Assembly (NCBI GenBank): GCA_016234485.1
Contig: JACRBL010000037.1
Location: forward strand, 1-41,596
DNA length: 41,596 nucleotides
Direction: 5' to 3'
Origin: Chloroflexota bacterium
GTDB lineage: Bacteria; Chloroflexota; Anaerolineae; Anaerolineales; Villigracilaceae
The notes under the pieces are model-generated. The model was not told the origin of the DNA, did not search any database, and worked only from the letters and a program-made list of their open reading frames with translations. Made by a program: the position numbers and the translations under genes. Below, piece after piece: positions 25,611 to 34,008 of this stretch; positions within the stretch are counted from its first letter, which is position 1, and each line of letters starts with the position of its first letter.

Positions 25611-25868
25611 ATGGCAAAACTTATCCCCGCCGCCGAAAAAATCACGCGCGCCCGCAAGTTGATTCAGCAGGCGCGCGAGTTTCCTGTCCCTGCTGAGATG
25701 GGAAAGAACAACTTGTCGTACATCGCGGGCGTGCGTGACCTGTTACGCCAGGCGCGTGATTTGACCAAGTTCATCCCTCAGACGGTGGGGCTTTCCGCTG
25801 AGTTGAAAGAGGATGTGAAGAGGCTGTTTGAGGAGATCGCAGAGGCAGATCGGGAGATATTGAGGTAA
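25611..25868 (+). CDS. Small helical protein of unknown function
   Basis: This 85-residue, almost wholly helical and charged protein (MAKLIPAAEKITRARKLIQQARE ... LSAELKEDVKRLFEEIAEADREIL) has no cysteine and no membrane segment. The ATG at 25611 is right because aaggag (25600-25605) sits 5 bp upstream; an earlier in-frame GTG overlaps that ribosome binding site. It has its own promoter, and a dispersed repeat follows directly. Function unknown. Confidence 0.78.
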   Translation: MAKLIPAAEKITRARKLIQQAREFPVPAEMGKNNLSYIAGVRDLLRQARDLTKFIPQTVGLSAELKEDVKRLFEEIAEADREILR

Positions 25869-25873
25869 AAGGC

Positions 25874-25963
25874 GGTACACGGATTTCACGGACACCAAAG
25901 ACAAACACGGATTTTCTGAAAAAAAATCCGTGTTTGTCCGTAAAATCCGCGTAATCCGTGCAC
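25874..25963. repeat. Dispersed inverted repeat before mtnN
   Basis: The arms read roughly gtacacggatttcacggac ... acaaacacggatttt and aaaatccgtgtttgtccg ... gcgtaatccgtgcac, an imperfect inverted repeat of about 90 bp. It fills the 104-bp gap between the convergent small-protein gene and mtnN and could also end both transcripts. Confidence 0.7.
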
Positions 25964-25972
25964 AAAGAAAAA

Positions 25973-26740
25973 CTATTTCAACACGCCAGCCACGCGCTCG
26001 AAAATCAATTCAAATATCCGCCCATAATTGGCAGTGGCTTCGGTGAGAAAATCGCGAAACGAGATAGCCGCGGAGTGATCGGCCTTGTCCGAGATGGCGC
26101 GGACGCACAACATCGGGACGCGGTTGACCGCGCAGGCGTGGGCGATAGCCGCGGCTTCCATGTCGGTGCAGAGGGCTTGATGCGTATCGAACAGGGCGCG
26201 CGCCTTTTCGGTCTTGCTGATGAATTGGTCGCCGCTGAGGATTCGGCCTGAATAAATTTTCGGGGCGCGTCCATTCAACGGGACGAGGGAGGCGTGTTCC
26301 GCGACATCCACCGCCAACTCCACCAATCCCGCGTGGGCATGGAAAACCTGCTGGGAGCGGAATTGCATCTGGCCTGTGCCGTCGTCCATCACAATGTCAA
26401 AAAGCAGTTCGCCAGGTTTTACGCCCAGATCAGTGATATCGAAATCGTGCTGGATGAACTCGCTGGCGATGACCAGGTCGCCCACGTCCAGCCGCGGATC
26501 GAGCGCGCCCGACGCGCCCATGTTGAAGAGCGCGTCCACAGCGAAGAAGTCAATCATCTGTTGCGCCGCGATCGCCGCGTTGACCTTGCCAGGATCGCAG
26601 CGCGTGAGGACGATCTCGTGGCCGTGGAATTGTCCATGCCAGAAGACGCGCCCTCCCCTTTCGACGCGTTCCAATGGCTGAATGAGGTTGCGGATGGGAA
26701 CAAGTTCCTGTTCCATCGCGCCGAGAATGGCGAATTTCAT
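25973..26740 (-). CDS. mtnN: 5'-methylthioadenosine/S-adenosylhomocysteine nucleosidase
   Basis: This enzyme hydrolyses MTA, SAH and 5'-deoxyadenosine, feeding methionine and adenine salvage. Catalytic residues are placed as in the family: Glu12 (GAMEQE), Glu195 in CTDMEAAAIA and Asp218 in RAISDKAD. The region FNMGASGALDPRLDVGDLVIA forms the purine site wall. At 255 residues it is about 25 longer than E. coli MTAN. A TATAAT at 26775-26770 with TTGTCC 18 bp upstream is a plausible promoter. Confidence 0.92.
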   Translation of the reverse strand: MKFAILGAMEQELVPIRNLIQPLERVERGGRVFWHGQFHGHEIVLTRCDPGKVNAAIAAQQMIDFFAVDALFNMGASGALDPRLDVGDLVIASEFIQHDFDITDLGVKPGELLFDIVMDDGTGQMQFRSQQVFHAHAGLVELAVDVAEHASLVPLNGRAPKIYSGRILSGDQFISKTEKARALFDTHQALCTDMEAAAIAHACAVNRVPMLCVRAISDKADHSAAISFRDFLTEATANYGRIFELIFERVAGVLK

Positions 26741-26871
26741 GAGGCGTGTCCTTAAAAGGTGTGGGCGAGATTATATCCCAGCGTTTACAATATGGACAAA
26801 ATCTACTATTCGGATAGAATCCACCCATACTTATTTCGCCCCATTGAAACTTTCCGCAGGAGGAGCAAGCC

Positions 26872-27930
26872 ATGTTTGGAATTCACTATATCAAAGCAGC
26901 GCCAACGCAATATGTCTTTCATTTCACGAGAGGCCGTAAAATACGCGGCGGGGCAGGCTTGGCATTCTTTTATTACAAGCCGACATCCTCGATCGTCATC
27001 GTTCCGATTGGGAGCGGAGACGCCCCCTTTATTTTCAATGAACTCAGCCAGGATTTCCAACCCTTAACCGTTCAGGGCGAATTGACCTATCGCATCCAGA
27101 ATCCCGAACTGGTTTCAACATTGCTCAACTTCACCATTGATGGGCAACCTTCCCGATATGTTTCCGATGATCCGCAAAAACTTTCCCAACGCTTAATTAA
27201 CCTTTTACAAGTCTTGGTGCGCGCAGAAGTTCAAAGACTGCCATTACGCCAGGTCATCCATTCATCCGAGGCGATTGCGTCCGCAGTGTTGGAAAAATTC
27301 AAGGGCAGCGATTCGCTTCAAGCCCTTGGAGTGGAAGTGATGGCATTGTCCATTCAGGGCATCAAAGGCGCCCCAGAAGTGGCGCGCGCGCTTGAATCAG
27401 AAGCGCGGGAAGACTTGATGCGCCGCGCTGACCAGGCAATCTATGACCGCCGCAACGCATCTGTGGAACAGGAACGCCGCATCAAAGAAAATGAGTTAAA
27501 CACCGAAATCGCGGTGGAAGAGAAGAAACGCCAGATTCGCCAAACCAAAGTGGAGGCAGATTTGGCGGTTGAGAAAAAGCAACAGGAAGTCCGCCAGTTG
27601 GAGTTGAGCGGCCAGATCGATTTGGAAAAAGAGAGAAAGCAATTAGTAACCACACGCTCAGAAAATGCTCGCGCAGAGGCGGATGTACAGGCATACGCAT
27701 TGGAAGCATCCCTTAAGGCTTTCAAGGGAATGGATCAGGCTGTGCTCCAAATGCTTGCTGTACAATCTGCCGATCCACGCTTGATGGTTAGCCTGGCATT
27801 CAAGGAAATCGCCCAGAACGCAGGCAAGATCGGCACATTGAATGTAACGCCCGAATTATTGGAAACATTGATGAGAGAGCAACATAAATCGCCAACTCCG
27901 AGAGAGACGAAAAAGGCCAGCGAGGCGTAG
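26872..27930 (+). CDS. SPFH/Band 7 domain protein
   Basis: The 352-residue protein has an SPFH core (residues about 10-180: QPLTVQGELTYRIQNPELV, VRAEVQRLPLRQVI, LGVEVMALSIQGIKGAPEVARALESEAREDLMRRADQAI) followed by a long charged coiled coil (about 180-285, rich in Glu, Lys and Arg) and a short tail. Unlike most flotillin and stomatin relatives there is no clear N-terminal membrane helix, so it may be a peripheral or soluble scaffold. It has a good aggagg ribosome binding site. Its stop codon overlaps the start of the NAD-kinase-like gene by one base, so the two are a translationally coupled unit. Confidence 0.88.
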   Translation: MFGIHYIKAAPTQYVFHFTRGRKIRGGAGLAFFYYKPTSSIVIVPIGSGDAPFIFNELSQDFQPLTVQGELTYRIQNPELVSTLLNFTIDGQPSRYVSDDPQKLSQRLINLLQVLVRAEVQRLPLRQVIHSSEAIASAVLEKFKGSDSLQALGVEVMALSIQGIKGAPEVARALESEAREDLMRRADQAIYDRRNASVEQERRIKENELNTEIAVEEKKRQIRQTKVEADLAVEKKQQEVRQLELSGQIDLEKERKQLVTTRSENARAEADVQAYALEASLKAFKGMDQAVLQMLAVQSADPRLMVSLAFKEIAQNAGKIGTLNVTPELLETLMREQHKSPTPRETKKASEA

Positions 27931-28883
27931 TGGATTTCGAGAAGATTGTCCTCGTTACGCGCAAAACACGACTACAAGGCCTGGTCGAAAGGTTCAACAC
28001 CATCGGACAGGCCAGGTTTTATCTGGAACATGGCGGCGGCAATTTTTCCCTATACCAGCAGGAGCATGATGTCTACTACACGGCGATAGACCGTCTGCGT
28101 TCAGAGTTGAATATTCTGGATAAATTCCAGGAAATCGAGCGCGGATTTCTGCCCAACTTCCTCTTTAATGAAACCGATATTATCGTTACGGTTGGAGTTG
28201 ATGGATTGGTAGCGAATACCGCAAAGTATCTCAACGGCCAGCCTTTAATTGCGGTGAATCCAGACCCAGAACATATTGACGGCATCCTCCTCCCGTTTCG
28301 AGTGGATCAGGCGGCCGCCTCCGTTCGTGACGTAGTGAAAAACCAGTTCCGCGCGCGGCAGATCACCATGGCCGAGACAAGGCTCAACGACGGACAATCT
28401 CTGCTGGCATTCAACGATCTGTTTATCGGCGTCAAGAGTCATATTTCCGCACGGTATCGGATCGAAATGGGAAAGCGGCAGGAACGGCAATCCTCGAGCG
28501 GCGTGATCATCTCCACAGGCGTCGGATCCACAGGGTGGTTAAGCAGTATGTTCAACATGGCTGAGGGAATAACGCGAGGTTTCGATCCCAAACCTACAAC
28601 GAAGAAAGATGGGACAAAAAAATTCCGCCTCGACTGGGAGGCGGAAAAGTTGGCGTTCATTGTGCGCGAACCGTTTGCAAGCAAAACTTCAGGCGCAGAA
28701 ATCGTAAGCGGTTATATAACCCCCAACACGCCGCTAACCATCCACTCAGAAATGCCAGAGAATGGAGTGATTTTTAGCGATGGCGTGGAAACGGATTTTC
28801 TGGCCTTCAACGCGGGGGCAATTGCAACCATTGGCATGGCAAAGAAAAAAACGCAATTAGTGGTGGGAAATCCGAAGGCGTGA
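27930..28883 (+). CDS. NAD-kinase-like protein coupled to SPFH
   Basis: This 317-residue protein has the NAD kinase/diacylglycerol kinase-like fold with altered motifs. The usual GGDGT is GVDGL (89-93, Asp91 kept). The NE/D motif is FNDL (161-164). GSTA/GY is GSTGW (199-203). The C-terminal beta-sheet part ends with a DGVETDFLAF segment, as in NAD kinases. It starts at a GTG sharing a base with the upstream stop (TAGTG). Whether it phosphorylates NAD, a sugar, a lipid, or nothing is not clear. Its stop is 4 bp from the convergent metG stop, with no terminator between. Confidence 0.82.
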   Translation: MDFEKIVLVTRKTRLQGLVERFNTIGQARFYLEHGGGNFSLYQQEHDVYYTAIDRLRSELNILDKFQEIERGFLPNFLFNETDIIVTVGVDGLVANTAKYLNGQPLIAVNPDPEHIDGILLPFRVDQAAASVRDVVKNQFRARQITMAETRLNDGQSLLAFNDLFIGVKSHISARYRIEMGKRQERQSSSGVIISTGVGSTGWLSSMFNMAEGITRGFDPKPTTKKDGTKKFRLDWEAEKLAFIVREPFASKTSGAEIVSGYITPNTPLTIHSEMPENGVIFSDGVETDFLAFNAGAIATIGMAKKKTQLVVGNPKA

Positions 28884-28887
28884 TTTT

Positions 28888-30699
28888 CTACGAACCCAAC
28901 CTTCCGCGTTCCTCCTCCGCCACCGAGGGTTCCAACTTCTTGAAGAGCGGAGCGGGTTGATTCAATTTCTGCCCAGGCTTCAACTCGCTAGGCTTCCACA
29001 GGTATGGCGGGATGCCATCCCGCCCCACGCCACGGTAGCGCAACACCTTATGCGTTCCCAACGAGTCGGTCACATCCTCGGTGAATTGCTCGCCAGAAAC
29101 CGGGCTTTCGTAGCCGAGGAAGCCGTGCAGTCTCTCGCAGGTGAACGGCAGGAACGGGGAAAACATCACCTTGAGCGAATCAATGGCGCGCAGGGCGGTG
29201 TAGATGGTCTTGGCCGCGCCGTCTTTGTCGGTTTTCACCGCGCTCCACGGCGCGTTGACGTCGAGATAGACGTTCACCGCCGTGGCGAGTTTCATCGTCT
29301 CGCCGAGGGCGGAACGCAGGCGCACCGCATCCAGTTCCGCACCGACCGAGTCAAAACCAGCCGCGATGGTCTGCAACAATTCCCTGTCACCGTCGCGCAG
29401 GTCGGACTCAGCCACGTTCGGGACGTGTCCATCCCAGTGTTTATAGCAGAACGATAGCACGCGGTTCGCCAGGTTGCCCCAGGTGGCAACCAATTCATTG
29501 TTGTTGCGCGCCACGAACTCCGTCCAGTCCCAGTCGCTGTCTTTGTTTTCGGGCATGTTGACGGTCAGGTAGTAGCGCAACGCATCGGGGTCATAACGCG
29601 TCAGCGCGTCGAGGCACCAGACCGCCCAGTTACGTGAGCCGCTGATCTTCTGCGATTCCAGGTTCATGAACTGATTGGCAGGCACATCGTAAGGCAAGGT
29701 CAGTGGGACCGCGTTCGCGTCGCCCGCGAAAAATTCCATGAACGCGCTGCCCGCGCCCATCAACTCGGCAGGCCATTGCGACGTGTGGAAGAAGATGTTG
29801 TCCTTGCCGATAAAGTGGAGTTGCTTCGCGGCGGGATTGATCCACCACTCTCGCCACGTCTCTCCCTCGCCCGCCACCTGCGCCCACTCGATCGGAGCGG
29901 AGAGATAACCGATGACGGCCTCGAACCACACGTACAGTTTTTTCGTCTCCCAGCCTGGCTCGTCGGTGGGAATCGGGATGCCCCACTCGATGTCACGCGT
30001 GATCGAGCGCGGCTTGAGTCCCTCGCTTTCGATCTTGCGCAGAGACTCGCCAATGACCGTATCACGCATGTGCGGCGCGCGTTCCTCGAGGAATTTCTTG
30101 ACGGCAGGTTCGAGTTTGGAGAGATCGAGATAAAAATGCTCCGTCTCGCGCAGTTCAAGTTGGCCGTCGCCCGTCTTGGCGCGCGGATTCTTCAACTTCT
30201 CGGGTTCCAGCACGTTGCCGCAGTTGTCGCATTGATCGGAGCGCGCGCCCTCAAATCCGCAGATGTAACACGTCCCTTCCACGTAGCGGTCAGGCAGAAA
30301 TTTGTTCGCGCTGGGCGAATACCATTGCTTGCTGAATTGCTTGAAGAGGAATCCATTTTTCTGTAACGCCAGGAACATCGCTTGCGAGACCTTGAAATGA
30401 TTCTCGCTGTGCGTGGTTGTGAACATATCGTACGTGATGCCGTAGCCTTTAAAGACCTCGATGAAGGACTCGTGGTATTTCTTGTAAACTTCCTCCACTG
30501 ACTTGCCTTCGCGTTCCGCCGCGATGACGATCGGCGTCCCGTGCGAGTCCGTGCCGCTGACCACCAGCACCTTGTTCCCTTTCAGACGGTGGTAGCGCGC
30601 CACAATGTCGCCAGGCAGATGCGAACCTGTCAAATTCCCAACATGGATCTCGGCGTTGGCGTAAGGCCATGCAATTGCGATCAAAATATTTTCGGGCAT
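28888..30699 (-). CDS. metG: Methionyl-tRNA synthetase
   Basis: MetRS charges tRNA-Met for initiation and elongation. The 603-residue class I enzyme has the HIGH-type motif WPYANAEIHVGN, four zinc-knuckle cysteines (CYICG ... CDNCG), and a KMSKS equivalent KISGSR, a variant in which the second Lys is replaced. The anticodon-binding helical domain follows. There is no C-terminal tRNA-binding (EMAP) domain. The ribosome binding site is gaggagg. A 19-bp palindromic repeat is read in frame near the C-terminus (29006-29024, GRDGIPP). The upstream leader carries an attenuator (30803-30977). Confidence 0.96.
   Translation of the reverse strand: MPENILIAIAWPYANAEIHVGNLTGSHLPGDIVARYHRLKGNKVLVVSGTDSHGTPIVIAAEREGKSVEEVYKKYHESFIEVFKGYGITYDMFTTTHSENHFKVSQAMFLALQKNGFLFKQFSKQWYSPSANKFLPDRYVEGTCYICGFEGARSDQCDNCGNVLEPEKLKNPRAKTGDGQLELRETEHFYLDLSKLEPAVKKFLEERAPHMRDTVIGESLRKIESEGLKPRSITRDIEWGIPIPTDEPGWETKKLYVWFEAVIGYLSAPIEWAQVAGEGETWREWWINPAAKQLHFIGKDNIFFHTSQWPAELMGAGSAFMEFFAGDANAVPLTLPYDVPANQFMNLESQKISGSRNWAVWCLDALTRYDPDALRYYLTVNMPENKDSDWDWTEFVARNNNELVATWGNLANRVLSFCYKHWDGHVPNVAESDLRDGDRELLQTIAAGFDSVGAELDAVRLRSALGETMKLATAVNVYLDVNAPWSAVKTDKDGAAKTIYTALRAIDSLKVMFSPFLPFTCERLHGFLGYESPVSGEQFTEDVTDSLGTHKVLRYRGVGRDGIPPYLWKPSELKPGQKLNQPAPLFKKLEPSVAEEERGRLGS
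29006..29024. repeat. 19-bp palindrome, family D, inside metG
   Basis: The sequence ggcgggatgccatcccgcc, followed by ccac, encodes GRDGIPP in MetRS. Compare 9598-9616 in mutY. Confidence 0.75.
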
Positions 30700-30714
30700 T
30701 CGAGCCTCCTCAAG

Positions 30715-30795
30715 TGCGGCTGTTTGCGGTTGGCTATTAGCGCTTGGCTTTTCTTGCCAATTGCCAATCGCTAACGGCTAAAAACAAATCGCTAA
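30715..30795. repeat. Low-complexity repeat between the attenuator and metG
   Basis: Variants of ttggctattagcg, ttgccaattgccaatcgc and gctaacggctaaa form an imperfect inverted repeat in the untranslated region of metG. No gene is evident here. Confidence 0.4.
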
Positions 30796-30802
30796 AATAA
30801 AC

Positions 30803-30830
30803 AAAAAGGCTGTCCTTAATCTGGACAGCC
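30803..30830 (-). terminator. Attenuator terminator upstream of metG
   Basis: On the minus strand ggctgtcc (30830-30823), loop agattaa, and ggacagcc (30815-30808) are followed by ttttt. It lies 104 nt ahead of the metG ATG and 25 nt after the stop of the leader ORF. Its 5' arm, with part of the loop (tccaga, 30825-30820), is complementary to tctgga (30871-30866) within the last codons of the leader ORF, which allows an alternative antiterminator. Confidence 0.85.
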
Positions 30831-30854
30831 CGTTTTATCGTTCAGGTGATTTAC

Positions 30855-30941
30855 CTAACGTGGTTTCCAGACGTGCTCAGACATGACCATGCGCATTGCC
30901 ATGGTTATTGTCACCATCTTGAAAGCGGATGCATCAAACAT
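30855..30941 (-). CDS. Met-rich leader peptide of metG (28 codons)
   Basis: The ORF runs from ATG to TAG and encodes 28 residues with six Met, including MVTITMAMRMVM (residues 9-20) and four Met codons within seven (ATG GCA ATG CGC ATG GTC ATG). It ends SEHVWKPR. The start codon coincides with the predicted transcription start, so it would be translated as a leaderless message. A hairpin between GACA...ACCATG and CATGGT...TGTC would cover the Met codons. Translation stalling at these codons when Met-tRNA is scarce would free the downstream antiterminator segment. No Shine-Dalgarno is present, consistent with leaderless initiation. The peptide itself probably has no function. Confidence 0.7.
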   Translation of the reverse strand: MFDASAFKMVTITMAMRMVMSEHVWKPR

Positions 30942-30948
30942 GGGCGAT

Positions 30949-30977
30949 ATTTTAGGCGCGTGGACGGGGATTGTCAA
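30949..30977 (-). promoter_or_regulatory. Promoter of the metG leader
   Basis: TTGACA (30977-30972), 17 bp, TAAAAT (30954-30949) on the minus strand. This is the best promoter match in the window. It begins 8 bp after the gpmA stop codon. The predicted start site falls at about 30942, next to the ATG of the leader ORF. Confidence 0.85.
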
Positions 30978-30984
30978 TGACGCG

Positions 30985-31731
30985 CTATTTCTTCTTGCCC
31001 TGCTCCGCCACCGCCGCCGCGGCCTTCGCCACCTCGTCCGCATCGCCGAGATAATAATGGCGGATCGGTTTCAGCGCCTCGTCCAATTCATAGACCAGCG
31101 GCACGCCAGTCGGGATGTTCAACTCGGTGATCTCCGCGTCGCTGATGTCATCCAGATATTTGACGAGGGCGCGGATGCTATTCCCGTGCGCGACGACCAA
31201 CAGCCTCTTTCCAGACTTGATGGCGGGCGCGACCGTCGCGTGCCAATACGGCAGGACGCGTTCCAGCGTGATCTTAAGCGACTCAGTGGCCGGCAACTGT
31301 TCGGGAGTCAACGACGCGTACCTCGCGTCGAAGCGCGGATGGCGTTCGTCCGTCAATTCCAGCGCGGGAGGCGGCGTGTCGTAACTTCGGCGCCAGATCT
31401 TCACCTGCGTCTCGCCGAACTTTTCCGCCGTCTCCGACTTATTCAATCCCTGCAACGCGCCGTAGTGACGTTCGTTCAACTGCCAGGCGCGCGTGACGGG
31501 CATCCACTCGTTGCCCATCTCCTCCATCACAAGCCACAACGTCTTAATGGCGCGCCGCAACACAGACGTGTACGCCGCGTCAAACACATACCCTCCCTCG
31601 CGCAGAAGTTTCCCCGCGTTACGGGCCTCCGCCATCCCCTGCTCCGTCAGGCCGACATCCGTCCAGCCTGTGAAGCGGTTTTCCAAATTCCATGCGCTCT
31701 GTCCGTGACGGACTAAAACAAGTTTATACAT
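30985..31731 (-). CDS. gpmA: 2,3-bisphosphoglycerate-dependent phosphoglycerate mutase
   Basis: This enzyme interconverts 3- and 2-phosphoglycerate in glycolysis. The 248-residue protein has the phospho-histidine motif [12 protein letters not shown] (His9), [13 protein letters not shown], and the second His in [17 protein letters not shown]. The ribosome binding site is aaggag. No terminator lies right after the gene, so read-through into the metG leader is possible and would meet the attenuator terminator. Confidence 0.95.
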   Translation of the reverse strand: MYKLVLVRHGQSAWNLENRFTGWTDVGLTEQGMAEARNAGKLLREGGYVFDAAYTSVLRRAIKTLWLVMEEMGNEWMPVTRAWQLNERHYGALQGLNKSETAEKFGETQVKIWRRSYDTPPPALELTDERHPRFDARYASLTPEQLPATESLKITLERVLPYWHATVAPAIKSGKRLLVVAHGNSIRALVKYLDDISDAEITELNIPTGVPLVYELDEALKPIRHYYLGDADEVAKAAAAVAEQGKKK

Positions 31732-31758
31732 ACGGTTCTCCTTGAAAACTTTGATGGT

Positions 31759-32823
31759 TTATTTACTCTCCATCGGAATACGCTTTGGGCTTTCCAGCCA
31801 AATAATGGACGCCACCCCCGCCAACAAAATCGCGCCAAAAATGACATTCGCCCACAGCGGCGTCAGCGACAAGGCCACAAACGCCAGGCAATCAATCAGG
31901 ACTGCCACCAAATGCACGGTCATCACTGCGCGCAAAGGCGACAAACCCAAATGGATGAGACGATGAAAAATGTGGTCGCGGTTCGCTTTGTAAACGGGCA
32001 ATTTTCTCCGCAAACGCGAAATCGTGACCAGCGTGGTATCGAAGATTGGAATGCTCAACAGCAGGATCGGCACGAACCAGGAAGTGGTTGGAGGCAACCC
32101 CACAGGCGCATACGCCATCGCGATAGAAGCGACGATGAAGCCCAATGTCTGCGCGCCCGAATCGCCGAGGAACAACTTGGCGGGCGTGATGTTGTAAAAA
32201 TACAACCCGACGCAAGTGCCTAACAGAATCGCGCTGACCGCCGTCAAGTGAGTCTGACCCGAGGCCAGCGTGACAGGGAGAAAAAACACAAACGCGATCG
32301 CGCTCAGTCCAACCGATAGCCCGTCCATGCTGTCAATCATATTCATGGCGTTGGTCATCCCGATCAGCCACAGAAGCGTGAAGCCTGTATCGAGCGCCGA
32401 GATCACATCCGCCGAAAGAAAGGCGGGATGCAGGGATTCAATGAAATGCACCGACACGCCAGACTGAATCAAAAGCACGCTGGCAATCGTCTGCCCCAAA
32501 AGTTTGGGCAAAGCCGAAAGCCCGCGCGCGTCGTCCCACATTCCAAAAAGATAAATCACCCCTGCCGAAAGACAAAGGCTCCGCACGAACGGATCGTCCC
32601 AAAAACCGAAAATAGTGATGAGGAGAAGCACGCTCGCGATCAGAGCCGTCCCCCCTGCCAGCGGCGTTGGGCGCGCGTGAACCTTGTGCGCGGATTTCCC
32701 GGGGATGTCCATCAAACCGATTCGATTGGCAAAAAGGATGGCAAGCGGAGAAAGAAGAAGCGAAGCGACAATTGCAAGCAAAATGTAGAGAAAAAAATGT
32801 TGGGGAAAAAGGGAATTAATCAT
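31759..32823 (-). CDS. Undecaprenyl-phosphate sugar-1-phosphate transferase (WecA/TagO-like)
   Basis: This polytopic protein of 354 residues belongs to the MraY/WecA superfamily and starts lipid-linked glycan synthesis by moving a HexNAc-1-phosphate onto undecaprenyl phosphate at the inner face of the membrane. Motifs are GKSAHKVHARPTPLAGG, FGMWDDARGLS, NMIDSMDGLSVG, KLFLGDSGAQTLGF and NRDHIFHRLIHLGLS. The HIFHRL segment fits WecA/TagO rather than MraY. It stands at the downstream end of the glycan cluster and probably makes its first lipid-linked sugar. Confidence 0.9.
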   Translation of the reverse strand: MINSLFPQHFFLYILLAIVASLLLSPLAILFANRIGLMDIPGKSAHKVHARPTPLAGGTALIASVLLLITIFGFWDDPFVRSLCLSAGVIYLFGMWDDARGLSALPKLLGQTIASVLLIQSGVSVHFIESLHPAFLSADVISALDTGFTLLWLIGMTNAMNMIDSMDGLSVGLSAIAFVFFLPVTLASGQTHLTAVSAILLGTCVGLYFYNITPAKLFLGDSGAQTLGFIVASIAMAYAPVGLPPTTSWFVPILLLSIPIFDTTLVTISRLRRKLPVYKANRDHIFHRLIHLGLSPLRAVMTVHLVAVLIDCLAFVALSLTPLWANVIFGAILLAGVASIIWLESPKRIPMESK

Positions 32824-32876
32824 GAGAACGGTTGGCTTTCAAATTCAACGCCCGCAGGCATCGCGCCACGATTCTA

Positions 32877-33998
32877 TCATAAGCCCGCAACCAACTTCCG
32901 ATATGCCTCATACGTCTCACGGTGAACGATGGCATTGGAAAACTTCGCGGCGACCAGATCGCGTCCGGCCTGACCCATGACGCGCCGCGCCTGCGCGTCG
33001 CCGATCAACCTCTCCAGCGCATCCGCCAGCGCGGACGGGACGCGGGGCGCGACGACCAGGCCGTTCACCCCATCTGACACCACATCGCTGCAACCTGAAA
33101 CGTCGGTGGTCACGATCGGCCGTCCCGAAGACGCGGCCTCCAGCAACACGGTCGGAAGCCCCTCGCCAAAACTGGGAAGCGTCACGATATGACAGCCTGC
33201 AAACACCGCCCGCATATCTGATTGGAAGCCGCGCCACTCCACCACGCCCTCCGCGTTCCAGCGCTTCAATTGCTCTTCCTCGATATTGGCAGGGTTACCC
33301 GCGTCGGGTTGCCCCACGAGAACGAACCGCGCCACGACACCCCGCTCGCGTAAAATCCGCGCCGCGTCCACGAAAGTCCCCACACCTTTGTCCCACAACA
33401 TGCGACTCGCCAGCACAATGACAGGCGTCCCTGTGGCTTCGGGCTGGGGCGAGAAGTAGTCCATGTCCACGCCCACGCCCGCGATGACGCGCGAACGCTC
33501 GGCGGTCACGATGCCCGCGTCCACGAAATATTGGCGGTCGGTTTGATTCTCGAAGACAGTCGTTCCGCGTCCGCCCAGCGCGACGCGATAGACAGCCTTC
33601 ACCAGCGGACGCAACACGCGCGCCTTCGCGTCCGAACTCAGGAAGACGTAGCCGCGTCCCGTGATCGAGCGGACAACGGCAGGCCAGCGAAGCCAGCGCG
33701 CAACGAGCGAGCCGTACATCACGGGTTTGATCGTATGCAGGTGAACCAGGTCGGGTTTTTCGGCGCGGAATATTTCCGCGAGCCCTGTCAACGCGGATAG
33801 CTCACCCAATGGATTCACGCTCTTCCTGCCCACCTCCCACGCCAGCCAGCGGAATCCATCCGCCTGAATCTGCGCGGCGTAATTGCCCGCGGGAGAGACC
33901 AACACAACCTCCTCGCCCTGCGCGCGTAAATATCGCGCCAGTGAAAGGCGGAAGCGGAAGAGATACCAATCGGTGTTGGAGACGAGGAGGATTTTCAT
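32877..33998 (-). CDS. Glycosyltransferase family 4
   Basis: This 373-residue GT-B enzyme starts MKILLVSNTDWYLFRFRLSLARYLRAQGEEV and has the GT4 nucleotide-sugar site: VLASRMLWDKGVGTFVDAARIL and SFGEGLPTVLLEAASSGRPIVTTDVSGCSDVV (E-x7-E type). The N-terminal region with DLVHLHTIKPVMYGS resembles PglA/CapM-like enzymes that add the second sugar to a lipid-linked glycan. The acceptor is not predictable. A REP-like repeat lies immediately upstream, and the ribosome binding site is weak. Confidence 0.9.
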   Translation of the reverse strand: MKILLVSNTDWYLFRFRLSLARYLRAQGEEVVLVSPAGNYAAQIQADGFRWLAWEVGRKSVNPLGELSALTGLAEIFRAEKPDLVHLHTIKPVMYGSLVARWLRWPAVVRSITGRGYVFLSSDAKARVLRPLVKAVYRVALGGRGTTVFENQTDRQYFVDAGIVTAERSRVIAGVGVDMDYFSPQPEATGTPVIVLASRMLWDKGVGTFVDAARILRERGVVARFVLVGQPDAGNPANIEEEQLKRWNAEGVVEWRGFQSDMRAVFAGCHIVTLPSFGEGLPTVLLEAASSGRPIVTTDVSGCSDVVSDGVNGLVVAPRVPSALADALERLIGDAQARRVMGQAGRDLVAAKFSNAIVHRETYEAYRKLVAGL

Positions 33999-34008
33999 AT
34001 GTTTTTGT

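Noticed and set aside
28883..28888. Terminator between the NAD-kinase-like gene and metG
   Set aside because: Only four bases separate the convergent stop codons, and no hairpin with a T-run could be found there.
30700..30985. T-box or SAM riboswitch ahead of metG
   Set aside because: No T-box sequence (TGGNACCGCG-like) and no SAM-box core seen. The Met-rich ORF with terminator explains the region better.
30883..31716. Plus-strand frame across gpmA and the metG leader, starting MTMRIAMVIVTIL
   Set aside because: Opposite to gpmA, with no promoter or ribosome binding site on that strand; all regulatory signals here point to the minus strand.
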